DNA of 64,000 nucleotides. It comes from Lewinellaceae bacterium (lineage in GTDB: Bacteria > Bacteroidota > Bacteroidia > Chitinophagales > Saprospiraceae). The notes beneath the pieces are model-generated. The model had not been told where the DNA came from. It saw only the letters and a list, made by a program, of their open reading frames with translations, and ran no database searches. The stretch lies in contig CANJPT010000004.1 in assembly GCA_947476195.1 (NCBI GenBank), positions 26,527-90,526 on the forward strand, written 5' to 3'. The position numbers were made by a program, and so were the translations under genes. Below are positions 27,849 through 36,568 of the stretch, piece by piece. Every line of letters starts with the position of its first letter. Position 1 is the stretch's first letter.

Positions 27849-30800
27849 TTATCGTGTGAAGATTACTTTGCGAGTGGCTATCACCCTATCTCCGTTTAGG
27901 ATTTGAGTAAAGTAAATTCCCGGCGCATAGCCTTTTAAGTCAATTGTTTCGGTATTTTGGGTCAATGGGACATCTAACCTAATTTTGCCTAAGACATCTA
28001 CCAACCTGAAATGGGTATTGACATCAAGGTACTCACAACTAACTGTAAGATAATCGCTTGCAGGGTTCGGGCTAAGCTTAAATCCATAGTCTTGTGCGTT
28101 CGACTTGTTGTCAGACCGTTCGTGTACAGGCATACAATCGGCTTTTGGCACAATAGAATCCGTCAGCCAGGCATAATAACTGCGGGCATCGTATACGGCC
28201 CAACCTGCGGATTCCGGGCAAGAGGCCGCGATGGAATACAGTTGATTCAACTCCGTGGTACTTGCTGTTGCTTGTGGAATAATCCGTTCCAACAAGATAT
28301 GGTTGACAAATTTTTGGTTTAATTCCCATGGGTTGCTACTGGAGATGGCATTGTTTTGATTTACAATGGAAGCTAATGTGCTCGAAAAGTTTTGTTCAAC
28401 CGGGAGTGCGGCCAGGCTAAAATCATTTTGAAGCACATCAAAGGCTTGGATATTTGTGTTCCGCAGGCTGATCCATTGCTGGCGAGTAGTTTCGCTCAAC
28501 GTGCTGTCTATTAAGATCGAATCAACGGCGGCGACTAATACGATACGGGCATGGATCAAGGCTGCAATAGAATCCAATCCATGTTGTTGACTCGTCGGAG
28601 TTTGGTATAATCCCCGGATAGATTTCTCTACCTGGTACAATTGCCCTATAGGCTGGTTGTCCCTGGCACTCACGAAGGATAGTATCTGTGACTCGCCTGT
28701 AGCGATGCCGGGGTTGTCTTTTACCTTGCGGTACAAGTAATAATCGTGCAACCACATATAACCTGAGGAGGTGTAAGCTTCCAGGCCAGTCTGTCCCGAA
28801 GCAATTTTGCGGTCGAGCAAACCAATATAAGGAGCTGTACAGGAGGTAGTTAGGTGTTCCGGGCAGACATAATCGTCCCAGTAAGCTTGGGCGTCTTGTT
28901 GGAACCACACACTTGGGTCAACACCCTGATCCATTTGATATTCAAACGGATTTTGACTGCTCCCGTAATTACCCGTTGGAGCAGTTGGAACTTTGTAGGG
29001 AGAAAGCAAGACGGTATTTAACCCTCCCTTATGCCTTGCTCCAATATACCCACCTACAGGCTCCCAATCATGGCCAAACCATTCGTTTCCTACACTTTTT
29101 ATAGGGCTACCCTGGATGTATTGAATGCCAGTAATGCCATCCGGCTCATACACCAATCCAAAGTCATTGTGTGTCCAGGCGGTGAAGCGCACATTGCTTT
29201 CAGTGTTACAAATGCCCGAGAAACGAAGGCCATCAGAGGTGAACGAGGAGACGTTGTCGAACAGCAGGTTGGAGGGACTGTTGTCGAAAAGATAGTAGAC
29301 AGATTGGTCATCTTCCCAACCGTTAACATTGTTACAGTCAATCAAATTAATGCTGCCTCCTAAAACGAGCACACCTTCTATGTTTTTGCTGGAGCCGTAA
29401 GGACTACTCGAACTAAAGTTGTTATTAAAAACCCGGGAGTTTTTTGAGTTATCAAGATATACATCCTGAAGTTTTAAGGTAGAAACCTGAAATTGCCCTG
29501 GATAAAATTCGTTTTCCCTTATTTCAATGGAGTTATTGGGGTATGGCATTGAAGCCAGATTATTCAAATAAATCCCTTTACAGGTATAATTCGTGTTGCT
29601 TCCTGTATAAAAAGTTCCGGTCTGTATCTTCAAGGAATTTGGGCTGACCCCGGCTTGTATCCCATAAATACCAAAATTTTTGCAAAAGGTCTCGCCCGCA
29701 GTAATGTGTGAGTAATCAAATGGAGAAAGCGGATATCTTTTCAAGCCTTGAGAAAGTCTCAGCTGGTAAGCGGCCTTTGAAAAATTGGAACCGGCTATCC
29801 TGCTGTCAAAAAATGAAAGGCTGGCAGCGTTAGTCAAATCAATGCTGCTGTTGTCGCAGGTAGCAAAGGAGTTGGCTTTGTCCAGATTTCTGAACGTGGC
29901 AAGTCCGGAATTTGAGATTTTTATTCCGTTTCCGGTGTATTTATTAAGGTTTATATCGGAGCGCATCGCTGTAAAACTACAATTATTGATATTGGAATTG
30001 CAGTTTTTCATCCATATTCCATTGGCCAGGTATATGAATGTATTTTTTGTAAAAATGTTCAGCGTGGAGCCTTCCAGAAATATCCCTGCAAATGGCCGAA
30101 CGGTCGAGTATGCAAGGCCAAAAATCTCATCCGTTATATAATTATCCAGTGACAAGGCCGGAAAATTTGGTGGCATCGGGAAGAAACTGTTTTGCGGTCC
30201 TTTAAAGGTATTTCCTGAAATTCCGTTATTTATAAATTGCCCGTTAGCGGCCAGGCTCAAAAAGTTGTTTTCAAATGTAGAACCGTTTAATGTTACCGCT
30301 GCTTCGGGGTGCCTAATCCTTACTGCAATAAGGGCACCTTTGATATGCGAATCTCCTGTTATCTGAAGATCTCCGGATCGCTCAACATCAATCCCTTGCC
30401 AGATTGGGCTGTTGTTCGTTTGGCTTATAAAAGCATTGTGTACTTTAGAATTATTTTTAATACTTAAACGATTTTTAGGTGAAGATGAAACGTTGTCTCC
30501 TACAATAAACCCGGTGCCTGGGTCCATACAAACATTGCAGTTATTGAAGGCTTGACTCAGCTTGTCAATTTGAATTCTGCTTAACACAAAGAGATTCTTT
30601 TGCTGTACTAAATCAGCAAGTAATGGTTGCCCGTCATTACATCTGGTAAGGGTAGAAACTGGCAATACTAAACTGAAGTCACCCGCAATGCCAACAAAGA
30701 TTCCTTGTGTTGTTAAGGTGTAAGGCAAGACAGCGTTATAGCTGTCGCCGCTGCAAATTATATTATGATGAACAGATATTACCGGATCCTGATAGGCGTC

Positions 30801-31058
30801 TATGTTGGATAAATAGAAAGAAACCGTAGTGCCGGTTAGTGTTTGGTTGGCCCCACACTGTCCAATATTCCAGGTATGTGTACAGTCCAAGCAGCCAATT
30901 GCGGTAAAGGTTACTTTCAATTTGCAATCTTCTAACTGTTCAGTAGTGGTAAAACTACCATTACAGGGGGCTGGTTCTCCTTGTGCAACCAGAAAACTGC
31001 TTGCGTAAAACAGGCCCAAAGAAGTAAGCCAGCATAAAATTTTACATTTGAAGTTCAC
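27849..31058 (-). CDS. Large T9SS beta-helix protein (1069 aa)
   Basis: An exported protein with a signal peptide (residues 1-26, ending SFLVAQ). An N-terminal cysteine-rich region (~30-190) includes FTAIGCLDCTHTWNIGQCG and FNNCNVCMDPGTGF. A long right-handed beta-helix follows (~190-690), with ladders such as WQGIDVERSGDLQITGDS and NGIWMKNCNSNINNCSF. Residues ~740-960 are a helical region (DSIAALIHARIVLVAAVDSI). The end is a T9SS sorting domain (LSPNPASDYLTVSC, LVDVLGKIRLDV, YAPGIYFTQIL). This layout recalls Saprospiria surface proteins of unknown function, possibly polysaccharide-binding. The broken PKD gene lies 55 bp downstream on the same strand, so the pair was probably an operon. Confidence 0.85.
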   Translation of the reverse strand: MNFKCKILCWLTSLGLFYASSFLVAQGEPAPCNGSFTTTEQLEDCKLKVTFTAIGCLDCTHTWNIGQCGANQTLTGTTVSFYLSNIDAYQDPVISVHHNIICSGDSYNAVLPYTLTTQGIFVGIAGDFSLVLPVSTLTRCNDGQPLLADLVQQKNLFVLSRIQIDKLSQAFNNCNVCMDPGTGFIVGDNVSSSPKNRLSIKNNSKVHNAFISQTNNSPIWQGIDVERSGDLQITGDSHIKGALIAVRIRHPEAAVTLNGSTFENNFLSLAANGQFINNGISGNTFKGPQNSFFPMPPNFPALSLDNYITDEIFGLAYSTVRPFAGIFLEGSTLNIFTKNTFIYLANGIWMKNCNSNINNCSFTAMRSDINLNKYTGNGIKISNSGLATFRNLDKANSFATCDNSSIDLTNAASLSFFDSRIAGSNFSKAAYQLRLSQGLKRYPLSPFDYSHITAGETFCKNFGIYGIQAGVSPNSLKIQTGTFYTGSNTNYTCKGIYLNNLASMPYPNNSIEIRENEFYPGQFQVSTLKLQDVYLDNSKNSRVFNNNFSSSSPYGSSKNIEGVLVLGGSINLIDCNNVNGWEDDQSVYYLFDNSPSNLLFDNVSSFTSDGLRFSGICNTESNVRFTAWTHNDFGLVYEPDGITGIQYIQGSPIKSVGNEWFGHDWEPVGGYIGARHKGGLNTVLLSPYKVPTAPTGNYGSSQNPFEYQMDQGVDPSVWFQQDAQAYWDDYVCPEHLTTSCTAPYIGLLDRKIASGQTGLEAYTSSGYMWLHDYYLYRKVKDNPGIATGESQILSFVSARDNQPIGQLYQVEKSIRGLYQTPTSQQHGLDSIAALIHARIVLVAAVDSILIDSTLSETTRQQWISLRNTNIQAFDVLQNDFSLAALPVEQNFSSTLASIVNQNNAISSSNPWELNQKFVNHILLERIIPQATASTTELNQLYSIAASCPESAGWAVYDARSYYAWLTDSIVPKADCMPVHERSDNKSNAQDYGFKLSPNPASDYLTVSCEYLDVNTHFRLVDVLGKIRLDVPLTQNTETIDLKGYAPGIYFTQILNGDRVIATRKVIFTR

Positions 31059-31291
31059 ATAATTGGTGACAATGGATGGTATCTTAAAGTATACGCCCTA
31101 TTCTACATCTCAAAAATATAGGTATCCTGAGCCATAATCCAATCATTATAGGTTAATTCATTATTACTTTACATGAGTAACTTGAACAGACCTAATATTC
31201 GTTAGGAATTCCAGGTAGGTAGTCGCACCAAATACCCCTATACGCCCTACCTTTACCCCGTTTTTTCACAGATAAGTCAGCTCAAATCAAT

Positions 31292-32824
31292 ATGCAGCCA
31301 AAAGAGTTTCTAAAAAAGCTAGGCCTCCGCACCCGCAACCAGGGCGCGTCTACCGGCCAAAACGACATTTCCGGGAGCCGCCGATACATTGAGTCGCATT
31401 CTCCCGTAGATGGCCAATCCATTGGTTTTGTGAGTGTTACCACCAGGGAGCAATACGATCAGGTGGTGCAATCTGCCGAACAGGCTTTTAAGATCTGGCG
31501 CGATATGCCCGCTCCTAAGCGTGGCGTGATCGTGCGTCAATTCGGCGAAGTACTTCGCCAGTATAAAGAACCCCTTGGCAGCCTGGTCTCCTATGAGATG
31601 GGCAAAAGTCTGCAGGAAGGGTATGGAGAGGTGCAGGAGATGATCGATATCTGCGATTTCGCAGTGGGTCTGTCCCGGCAGCTCTACGGACTTACCATGC
31701 ACTCTGAGCGTCCGGGTCACCGGATGTACGAACAATGGCATCCGCTGGGTATTGTAGGTGTCATTTCAGCTTTCAATTTTCCGGTGGCCGTTTGGTCCTG
31801 GAACGCTGCGTTAGCCTGGGTTTGCGGCGACGTTTGCATCTGGAAAGCGTCAGAAAAAACCCCGCTTTGTTCCATTGCCTGCCAAAACCTTTTCCAAAAG
31901 GTATTGAAAGCCAACAATTTGCCGGAAGGGATCAGTTGCATCATCAATGGTGACTACAAGGTAGGCGAATACATGACCAAAGACCACCGCGTGCCCCTCG
32001 TGAGTGCTACTGGTAGTACACGCATGGGCCGCATTGTGGGTCAGGCGGTAGCGGGTCGTTTTGGTCGCAGTATCCTGGAACTGGGCGGCAACAATGCCAT
32101 CATTATTGCCCCATCTGCAGATATGAAAATGGTGCTGACGGGCGCCGTATTTGGCGCAGTGGGTACTGCCGGCCAACGTTGCACCAGTACCCGCCGACTC
32201 ATTATCCATGAGAGCATATTTGAGCAGGTGAAAACCACCCTCGCCAAAGCTTACCCACAACTCCGCATCGGCGATCCGCTGGACTCTAATAATCACGTTG
32301 GACCACTGATCGACCAGCAAGCGGTAACAAACTACCTCCACTCTATCGAGGAGATCAAAAAACACAACGGCAAATTTGTCGTGGAAGGCGGTGTGCTCAG
32401 CGGACCGGGCTATGAAAGCGGTTGTTACGTGAAGCCTTGTATCGCTGAGGTGGAAAACTACTGGGACATCGTGCAGCACGAAACCTTTGCGCCGATCCTG
32501 TACCTGATCAAATACAACACCATCGAGGAGGCTATTGCCCTCCAAAATGCAGTCCCTCAGGGACTTTCCTCTGCGATCATGACGACCAACCTGCGCGAAG
32601 CCGAGCGTTTCCTTTCAGTGAACGGCTCAGATTGCGGCATTGCCAACGTGAATATCGGCACCTCAGGTGCTGAGATCGGTGGCGCCTTTGGCGGCGAAAA
32701 AGAAACCGGCGGTGGCCGCGAATCCGGCTCGGATGCCTGGAAAGCGTACATGCGCCGGCAGACCAATACGATCAACTATTCTGAATCTTTGCCTTTGGCG
32801 CAAGGGATCAAGTTTGATTTTTAA
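31292..32824 (+). CDS. ALDH7-type aldehyde dehydrogenase
   Basis: A cytoplasmic NAD(P)-dependent dehydrogenase of 510 residues. It carries [15 protein letters not shown] (ALDH7 hallmark near 161-175), the coenzyme-site segment SATGSTRMG, the general base in ILELGGNNA, and the nucleophile Cys297 in GQRCTSTRR. The closing part [19 protein letters not shown] is also typical of the aminoadipate-semialdehyde dehydrogenase (AmaB/ALDH7A1) group. The likely reaction is 2-aminoadipate semialdehyde to 2-aminoadipate in lysine breakdown, consistent with the glutaryl-CoA dehydrogenase at 15007. The substrate is inferred from family only. It has its own 230-bp upstream region and a hairpin downstream. Confidence 0.9.
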   Translation: MQPKEFLKKLGLRTRNQGASTGQNDISGSRRYIESHSPVDGQSIGFVSVTTREQYDQVVQSAEQAFKIWRDMPAPKRGVIVRQFGEVLRQYKEPLGSLVSYEMGKSLQEGYGEVQEMIDICDFAVGLSRQLYGLTMHSERPGHRMYEQWHPLGIVGVISAFNFPVAVWSWNAALAWVCGDVCIWKASEKTPLCSIACQNLFQKVLKANNLPEGISCIINGDYKVGEYMTKDHRVPLVSATGSTRMGRIVGQAVAGRFGRSILELGGNNAIIIAPSADMKMVLTGAVFGAVGTAGQRCTSTRRLIIHESIFEQVKTTLAKAYPQLRIGDPLDSNNHVGPLIDQQAVTNYLHSIEEIKKHNGKFVVEGGVLSGPGYESGCYVKPCIAEVENYWDIVQHETFAPILYLIKYNTIEEAIALQNAVPQGLSSAIMTTNLREAERFLSVNGSDCGIANVNIGTSGAEIGGAFGGEKETGGGRESGSDAWKAYMRRQTNTINYSESLPLAQGIKFDF

Positions 32825-32847
32825 ACGAGTCGGGGATCGACTTATGC

Positions 32848-32880
32848 AATGGGGGTTCGACTTGAAGTCGAACCCCCATT
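32848..32880 (+). terminator. Hairpin of the GGTTCGACTTGAAGTCGAACC type
   Basis: A perfect 16-bp inverted repeat (AATGGGGGTTCGACTT and its complement) with one base between the arms. It follows the aldehyde dehydrogenase gene. It shares the core GGGTTCGA...TGAAGTCGAACCC with the terminator at 48329-48369. It lacks a clear T-run. Confidence 0.65.
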
Positions 32881-32958
32881 TGTCAATTGGTGAACTGAGT
32901 GGATCAAGTGCTGTTACATGGCGCACACACTTAAAATTCAACAAACAAAATCACATCC

Positions 32959-33438
32959 ATGCATCAGCAACAGATTTTTACTCAAATGGCTTTACAGGCC
33001 TGGGAAATGCAGATCAGCAGAACAGGGAAATTTTTAGATTCCCAGACAGATGAGGAACTTTTGAAAGAAATCGCTCCAGGTAAAAACAGGAACCTCTATA
33101 TCCTGGGGCATCTGATCGCAGTGAACGACGCCATGATCACACTTTTCGGTCTTGGCGAACGCGCTTATTCCCATCTGGATGCGGCGTTTATCAAAAACCC
33201 CGACAAAGCAGGATTTGAGATGCCCGATGCTGCGGCATTGAGAACTGCCTGGAAAGAATCAAATACCCAATTGAGCGCGTTGTTCAATCAAATGTCGTCC
33301 GAAGATTGGTTTTCCAAACATACAGCCATAACCGACGAAGACTTTGCTAAAACGCCTGCACGGAATAAGTTGAGTGTACTTTTGAACCGAACTGGTCATG
33401 TGGCGTATCATTTGGGGCAAATGGTATTGGTGAAGTAA
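32959..33438 (+). CDS. DinB-like four-helix protein
   Basis: A protein of 159 residues resembling the DinB/YfiT-like metalloenzyme superfamily. It is all helical, with histidines placed as expected for a metal site: NLYILGHLIAVNDAM (His near 54), and a C-terminal RTGHVAYHLGQMVL with His near 147 and 151. The middle (AWKESNTQLSALFNQM) matches the helix 3 region. DinB-like proteins bind a divalent metal, and many act in thiol-dependent transfer reactions; the role of this one is unknown. It lies 134 bp after the aldehyde dehydrogenase gene, separated by a hairpin. A MITE-like palindrome begins right after its stop. Confidence 0.8.
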   Translation: MHQQQIFTQMALQAWEMQISRTGKFLDSQTDEELLKEIAPGKNRNLYILGHLIAVNDAMITLFGLGERAYSHLDAAFIKNPDKAGFEMPDAAALRTAWKESNTQLSALFNQMSSEDWFSKHTAITDEDFAKTPARNKLSVLLNRTGHVAYHLGQMVLVK

Positions 33439-33439
33439 C

Positions 33440-33675
33440 TAAAACATGAGTCATCCGAATTTTAAAATTGACCTCAGAGAGTTTAAATATTGGTAGATAT
33501 TATGTTTTGATAGAGCACAAAAACCTCGGAGAGGTCTAATATAAACATTTTCGTGGATTAGATTTACCAATGTTAGACCTCTCCGAGGTCCATCAAAAAT
33601 CCAAATTCCATTTCTACCAATATTAAGCCTCTCCGAGGCTAAGTACATACAAAATTCGGGATGACTCATGTTTAG
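33440..33675. mobile_element. MITE-like nested palindromic element (~235 bp)
   Basis: The terminal inverted repeats are AAACATGAGTCATCC-GAATTTT (33442-33463) and its complement with one extra base (33651-33673). A TA adjoins or lies at each end (CTAAAAC / GTTTAG). Inside are two further nested inverted pairs: AATATTGGTAGA (33486-33497) with TCTACCAATATT (33613-33624), and ACCTCGGAGAGGTCTAA (33522-33538) with its complement (33573-33589). A third CCTCTCCGAGG copy is near 33629. There is no transposase; a 72-codon ORF inside is judged spurious. The structure fits a non-autonomous element or a large folded RNA. Confidence 0.75.
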
Positions 33676-33686
33676 CTTTTATCCTT

Positions 33687-34553
33687 CTATTCAGGGTTTT
33701 TTATCAAAGTCTCGTAGGACTTATACTCCGCTGGGAAAGCACAAATCTTATCCTGTTTGAACAGGTACTTTTCTCCGTTTCGATAGCGGTAGATATTACG
33801 GTCGCAGCACATGTTTTTGGGCTCCTCTATCCGATCGCACATTTGCACTTCAATTTCTTCCAGCAATTCCAGCTTGTTCCAATGCAAACGGTACTTTTCT
33901 GCACTCCAGACGCCTAAAGGGTTGTAATAACAGGTTACCACCCCTTCTTGAGGATAAAAATGGGGATTCATACCCATATTTTCGATGTAGTCGAGACTGT
34001 GCTGCCGGGGATTATACAGGTATACCTCGTTAAGGTGTTTTTCCTCGGTTCCTGATGCTCCATAACCTTCCAAAATAAAATCCTTATTGCCGTCTCCATT
34101 TAGGTCTTTAAAAAGGACGCCCAGAGTCGTGATATCCGTTTCCAAGACAAGCAATTCGCTCCAGATAGTATCACTATTCAATTCCCAAATGCTGTATTCG
34201 CCAAAATAGCCATCCCGGTTTCGGAGAAATAGCAAAAGGTGCGTGGCGTCTGAGCACAACAAGGGCCCTTTTTCAAAATAGAAGGAATCACTTTTAAAAC
34301 GGGCGACCGACCGTGCCCGAAAGGTTTTGAGTTGATTGAAGGCTTGATTCAGGATCTTTTCTCTCCAAAGGCTGTCCAGGATGTTTTCTTGAATTCTGGC
34401 CAGGGCAACGCTGTCGGCCCGAAGACTATCCCGGTGGAGGATTGGCGTTTCTGCTATGGGGGTTTCTGTAACGGGTACTGCTGTTCCTGGAGCAGGATTT
34501 TGGCAGCCAAACCATAGTGCAAATAGAGAAAAAATCAGATAGATACGTTTCAT
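33687..34553 (-). CDS. Lipoprotein with one VCBS/FG-GAP-like repeat
   Basis: An envelope lipoprotein of 288 residues. Met at 34553 (or 34556) starts KRIYLIFSLFALWFGC, with lipobox cysteine 17; the open frame upstream to 34634 is not protein-like. A Pro/Thr-rich spacer follows (VPVTETPIAETPI), then a helical segment. The domain includes LFKDLNGDGNKDFILEGYG, an FG-GAP/VCBS-like calcium-binding pattern (DxNxDGxxD). The C-terminal part has a cysteine cluster (MCDR, NMCCDRN) and ends YETLIKNPE. No enzyme motif is seen. The gene lies downstream of another lipoprotein gene, with a terminator between them. Confidence 0.7.
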   Translation of the reverse strand: MKRIYLIFSLFALWFGCQNPAPGTAVPVTETPIAETPILHRDSLRADSVALARIQENILDSLWREKILNQAFNQLKTFRARSVARFKSDSFYFEKGPLLCSDATHLLLFLRNRDGYFGEYSIWELNSDTIWSELLVLETDITTLGVLFKDLNGDGNKDFILEGYGASGTEEKHLNEVYLYNPRQHSLDYIENMGMNPHFYPQEGVVTCYYNPLGVWSAEKYRLHWNKLELLEEIEVQMCDRIEEPKNMCCDRNIYRYRNGEKYLFKQDKICAFPAEYKSYETLIKNPE

Positions 34554-34574
34554 CATGAAAAGAGAAAAAGAAAA

Positions 34575-34607
34575 CTCCGCGCCATCGCACAAGGCAATAG
34601 CGCGGAG
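34575..34607 (-). terminator. Terminator for the upstream minus-strand lipoprotein gene
   Basis: The 8-bp arms CTCCGCGC and GCGCGGAG are followed on the minus strand by TTTTCTTTTTCTC. It lies ~50 bp after the stop of the gene ending at 34658, just ahead of the next lipoprotein start. Confidence 0.7.
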
Positions 34608-34657
34608 CAAAAAACGAAAGAAACTGTGAATCATTTCACGTCTTTCCGGTTGTTACC

Positions 34658-36415
34658 TCACCAATCCCGCTTCACCCGATAACTGCCACTGATGGTATGG
34701 CTTGTGCCAACAAAGTCCAGAATGGTACCGTCAAAAGTACCAATGATAAAGTCGCCTACATTGGTTGCAGCACCGGTTACTGTAGTGTTCAGGTTGCTTT
34801 GCTGGAGACTAAAATCAAAGTTGCTTGTGACGGATAGTTGTGTGATCGGGAAGATCCCGGTCTGAATCGCAGGACTGTTGAAGCCAATATTGATGGATTT
34901 TACATTGCTTTGTGCCCCAATAGAGGTTAAATATCCTGTATTAGGGAAACTATCCTGAAGGCACCAGCCAGATGGACCTGTCAGGGTGGTTAATTCGCCA
35001 TCCAGCGTGTACTGGATATACTCACTCAGCGCAGTACAAACCGTAAGGTCGCCCAAATTAACGGTGCCTGAATTGATGGCGAAGTTTTGCACGGTACTTT
35101 CTGTCAAATTGTCCATATCATACCCGATTGCCTCGCCGGTTTGTGGAATGGCACCACAGGTCGTATACAATTGCTGGAATTCGCCATTGGCATTGGTGTA
35201 TGCAACGATTGGATTTAAACCAGCCAGGGTGATTTTGGCGTAACCATTTACCACAGCGTTTCCATTACAATCCAGCAAGCGACCGGAAAGTTCCAGTCCC
35301 TGTACGGTTACATTGCTGATGATGATATCCGGAATTATGACATCGGAAGAAAACGGACCAATGTTGGCGGTGTATAGGGTAGCCATTCCACAACCTGGAT
35401 CCCAGGTTAAAATCGTTATCTTCAGTGGCATATCCGCAGGAATTGCTCCGGAATAAGAACCATCGATATCTGTAGCGCCATGTCCGCAACCCCAGCCAAT
35501 GCCCTGATTTTCAGGCCCTATCCACACTTGTACATCGGCTGCAGGATGCTGTAAATCATTGAAATACACCTTTCCACTTGCCAGTATACTTGGGTAAGTC
35601 GCGTCGTAATTCCACCAGGAGAAATGGCTGACCTTACCCACGTATTCATTGCCCACTTTTTGCGCTAAACCCTCCTCTTTCCAGTAAGCAATAGATGCTT
35701 CATAGTGCCAGAGTGGAATTTCTGCCGGGGCAGCAGCAACGATGCCAGGATCTATGGGGATACGTATCTCTACCTGTTGACCGCTGGCAATTTTCAGTTT
35801 TTGCCCTCCAGGCGAAGCCAGTTCCACTCCGATCATACCAAAAGTAGCAAGCGAACGCAATTCGCCTGCAGCATTGATGGCGGTGAGATTGCCTGGCATG
35901 TTGATGGCAATTTCCGGTTTGGAAGGATCCAGATAACGGGCAAAAACGTTTACAGTACCCGAATAAGCCTGACCGTTTTCGTCGGTAATGGCGCCTGCCG
36001 GGAAATCAAGTTTTGCGCCGCCCTGCACATTGACCAACCCTCCAGCAGTGGCACTGACTGATCCGGAAAGTGTTTTTGTAAGCAATTGAATGCTAACGGT
36101 TTGCACTGCCTTATCTTGAACGATATAGGCACGGCTCAGGTCAAAATATCCGCTTTTGTGCACCGAAACAATGGCGTGGTCAGCAGCCATACGATTTGAT
36201 TTCAGGCGGAAAACACCATTTTGATCAGAAATCGCAGATTCATCGCCGGCTTCCACGAATGCGCCGGCAATGGGCTCGCCATTTTCGGCGATAATGCGAC
36301 CCGTGAAGGCGACATCGACCATTTTACTTGTTTGGAAAGGATCGTCTTCATGACAAGCCACGAAAAATACGCCGATGAACAGCGCAAGGGGAAGAAGCCA
36401 TTTTAGTTTTTGCAT
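34658..36415 (-). CDS. CILP/FAM171-like beta-sandwich lipoprotein
   Basis: A lipoprotein of 585 residues starting at Met 36415 (QKLKWLLPLALFIGVFFVAC, lipobox Cys21). After a short spacer comes a carboxypeptidase-regulatory-like domain (VAFTGRIIAENGEPIAGAF, then SDQNGVFRL). Next comes GGAKLDFPAGAITDENGQAY with VNVFARYLDPS, which resembles Bacteroidota proteins related to the animal CILP/FAM171 extracellular module (recalled similarity). A second regulatory-like domain follows (LSGRLLDCNGNAVVNGYAK, NANGEFQQLYTTC). There is no T9SS tail. It probably stays anchored in the outer membrane as a structural or binding protein. The start is 90 bp from the end of the large hairpin region after the PBP gene. 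Confidence 0.78.
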   Translation of the reverse strand: MQKLKWLLPLALFIGVFFVACHEDDPFQTSKMVDVAFTGRIIAENGEPIAGAFVEAGDESAISDQNGVFRLKSNRMAADHAIVSVHKSGYFDLSRAYIVQDKAVQTVSIQLLTKTLSGSVSATAGGLVNVQGGAKLDFPAGAITDENGQAYSGTVNVFARYLDPSKPEIAINMPGNLTAINAAGELRSLATFGMIGVELASPGGQKLKIASGQQVEIRIPIDPGIVAAAPAEIPLWHYEASIAYWKEEGLAQKVGNEYVGKVSHFSWWNYDATYPSILASGKVYFNDLQHPAADVQVWIGPENQGIGWGCGHGATDIDGSYSGAIPADMPLKITILTWDPGCGMATLYTANIGPFSSDVIIPDIIISNVTVQGLELSGRLLDCNGNAVVNGYAKITLAGLNPIVAYTNANGEFQQLYTTCGAIPQTGEAIGYDMDNLTESTVQNFAINSGTVNLGDLTVCTALSEYIQYTLDGELTTLTGPSGWCLQDSFPNTGYLTSIGAQSNVKSINIGFNSPAIQTGIFPITQLSVTSNFDFSLQQSNLNTTVTGAATNVGDFIIGTFDGTILDFVGTSHTISGSYRVKRDW

Positions 36416-36497
36416 GATGTGTAGTAGTTTTTGTGATAATTTGTGTTGGTAACTACTACACGCAAAAGCTGCTATCGAGGTTGGGTGGAACGATTTA

Positions 36498-36568
36498 CGA
36501 TTTACATTTTTTTTGATCCGAAGAATGGAAGATTCATCCATTCTTCGGATCAAAAAAAACGTAAATCG
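36498..36568. terminator. Very long perfect-stem hairpin after the PBP gene
   Basis: The arms at 36498-36528 and 36538-36568 pair over 31 bp with one mismatch around a 9-base loop. An internal T8/A8 block gives U-runs on both strands. The ends GATTTAC/GTAAATC match the palindrome at 14981. It directly abuts the stop of the penicillin-binding protein gene at 36569. Confidence 0.75.

Noticed and set aside
33451..33669. 72-codon ORF on the minus strand
   Set aside because: It lies wholly within the nested palindromic element; its codons are the repeat arms and no protein feature is visible.
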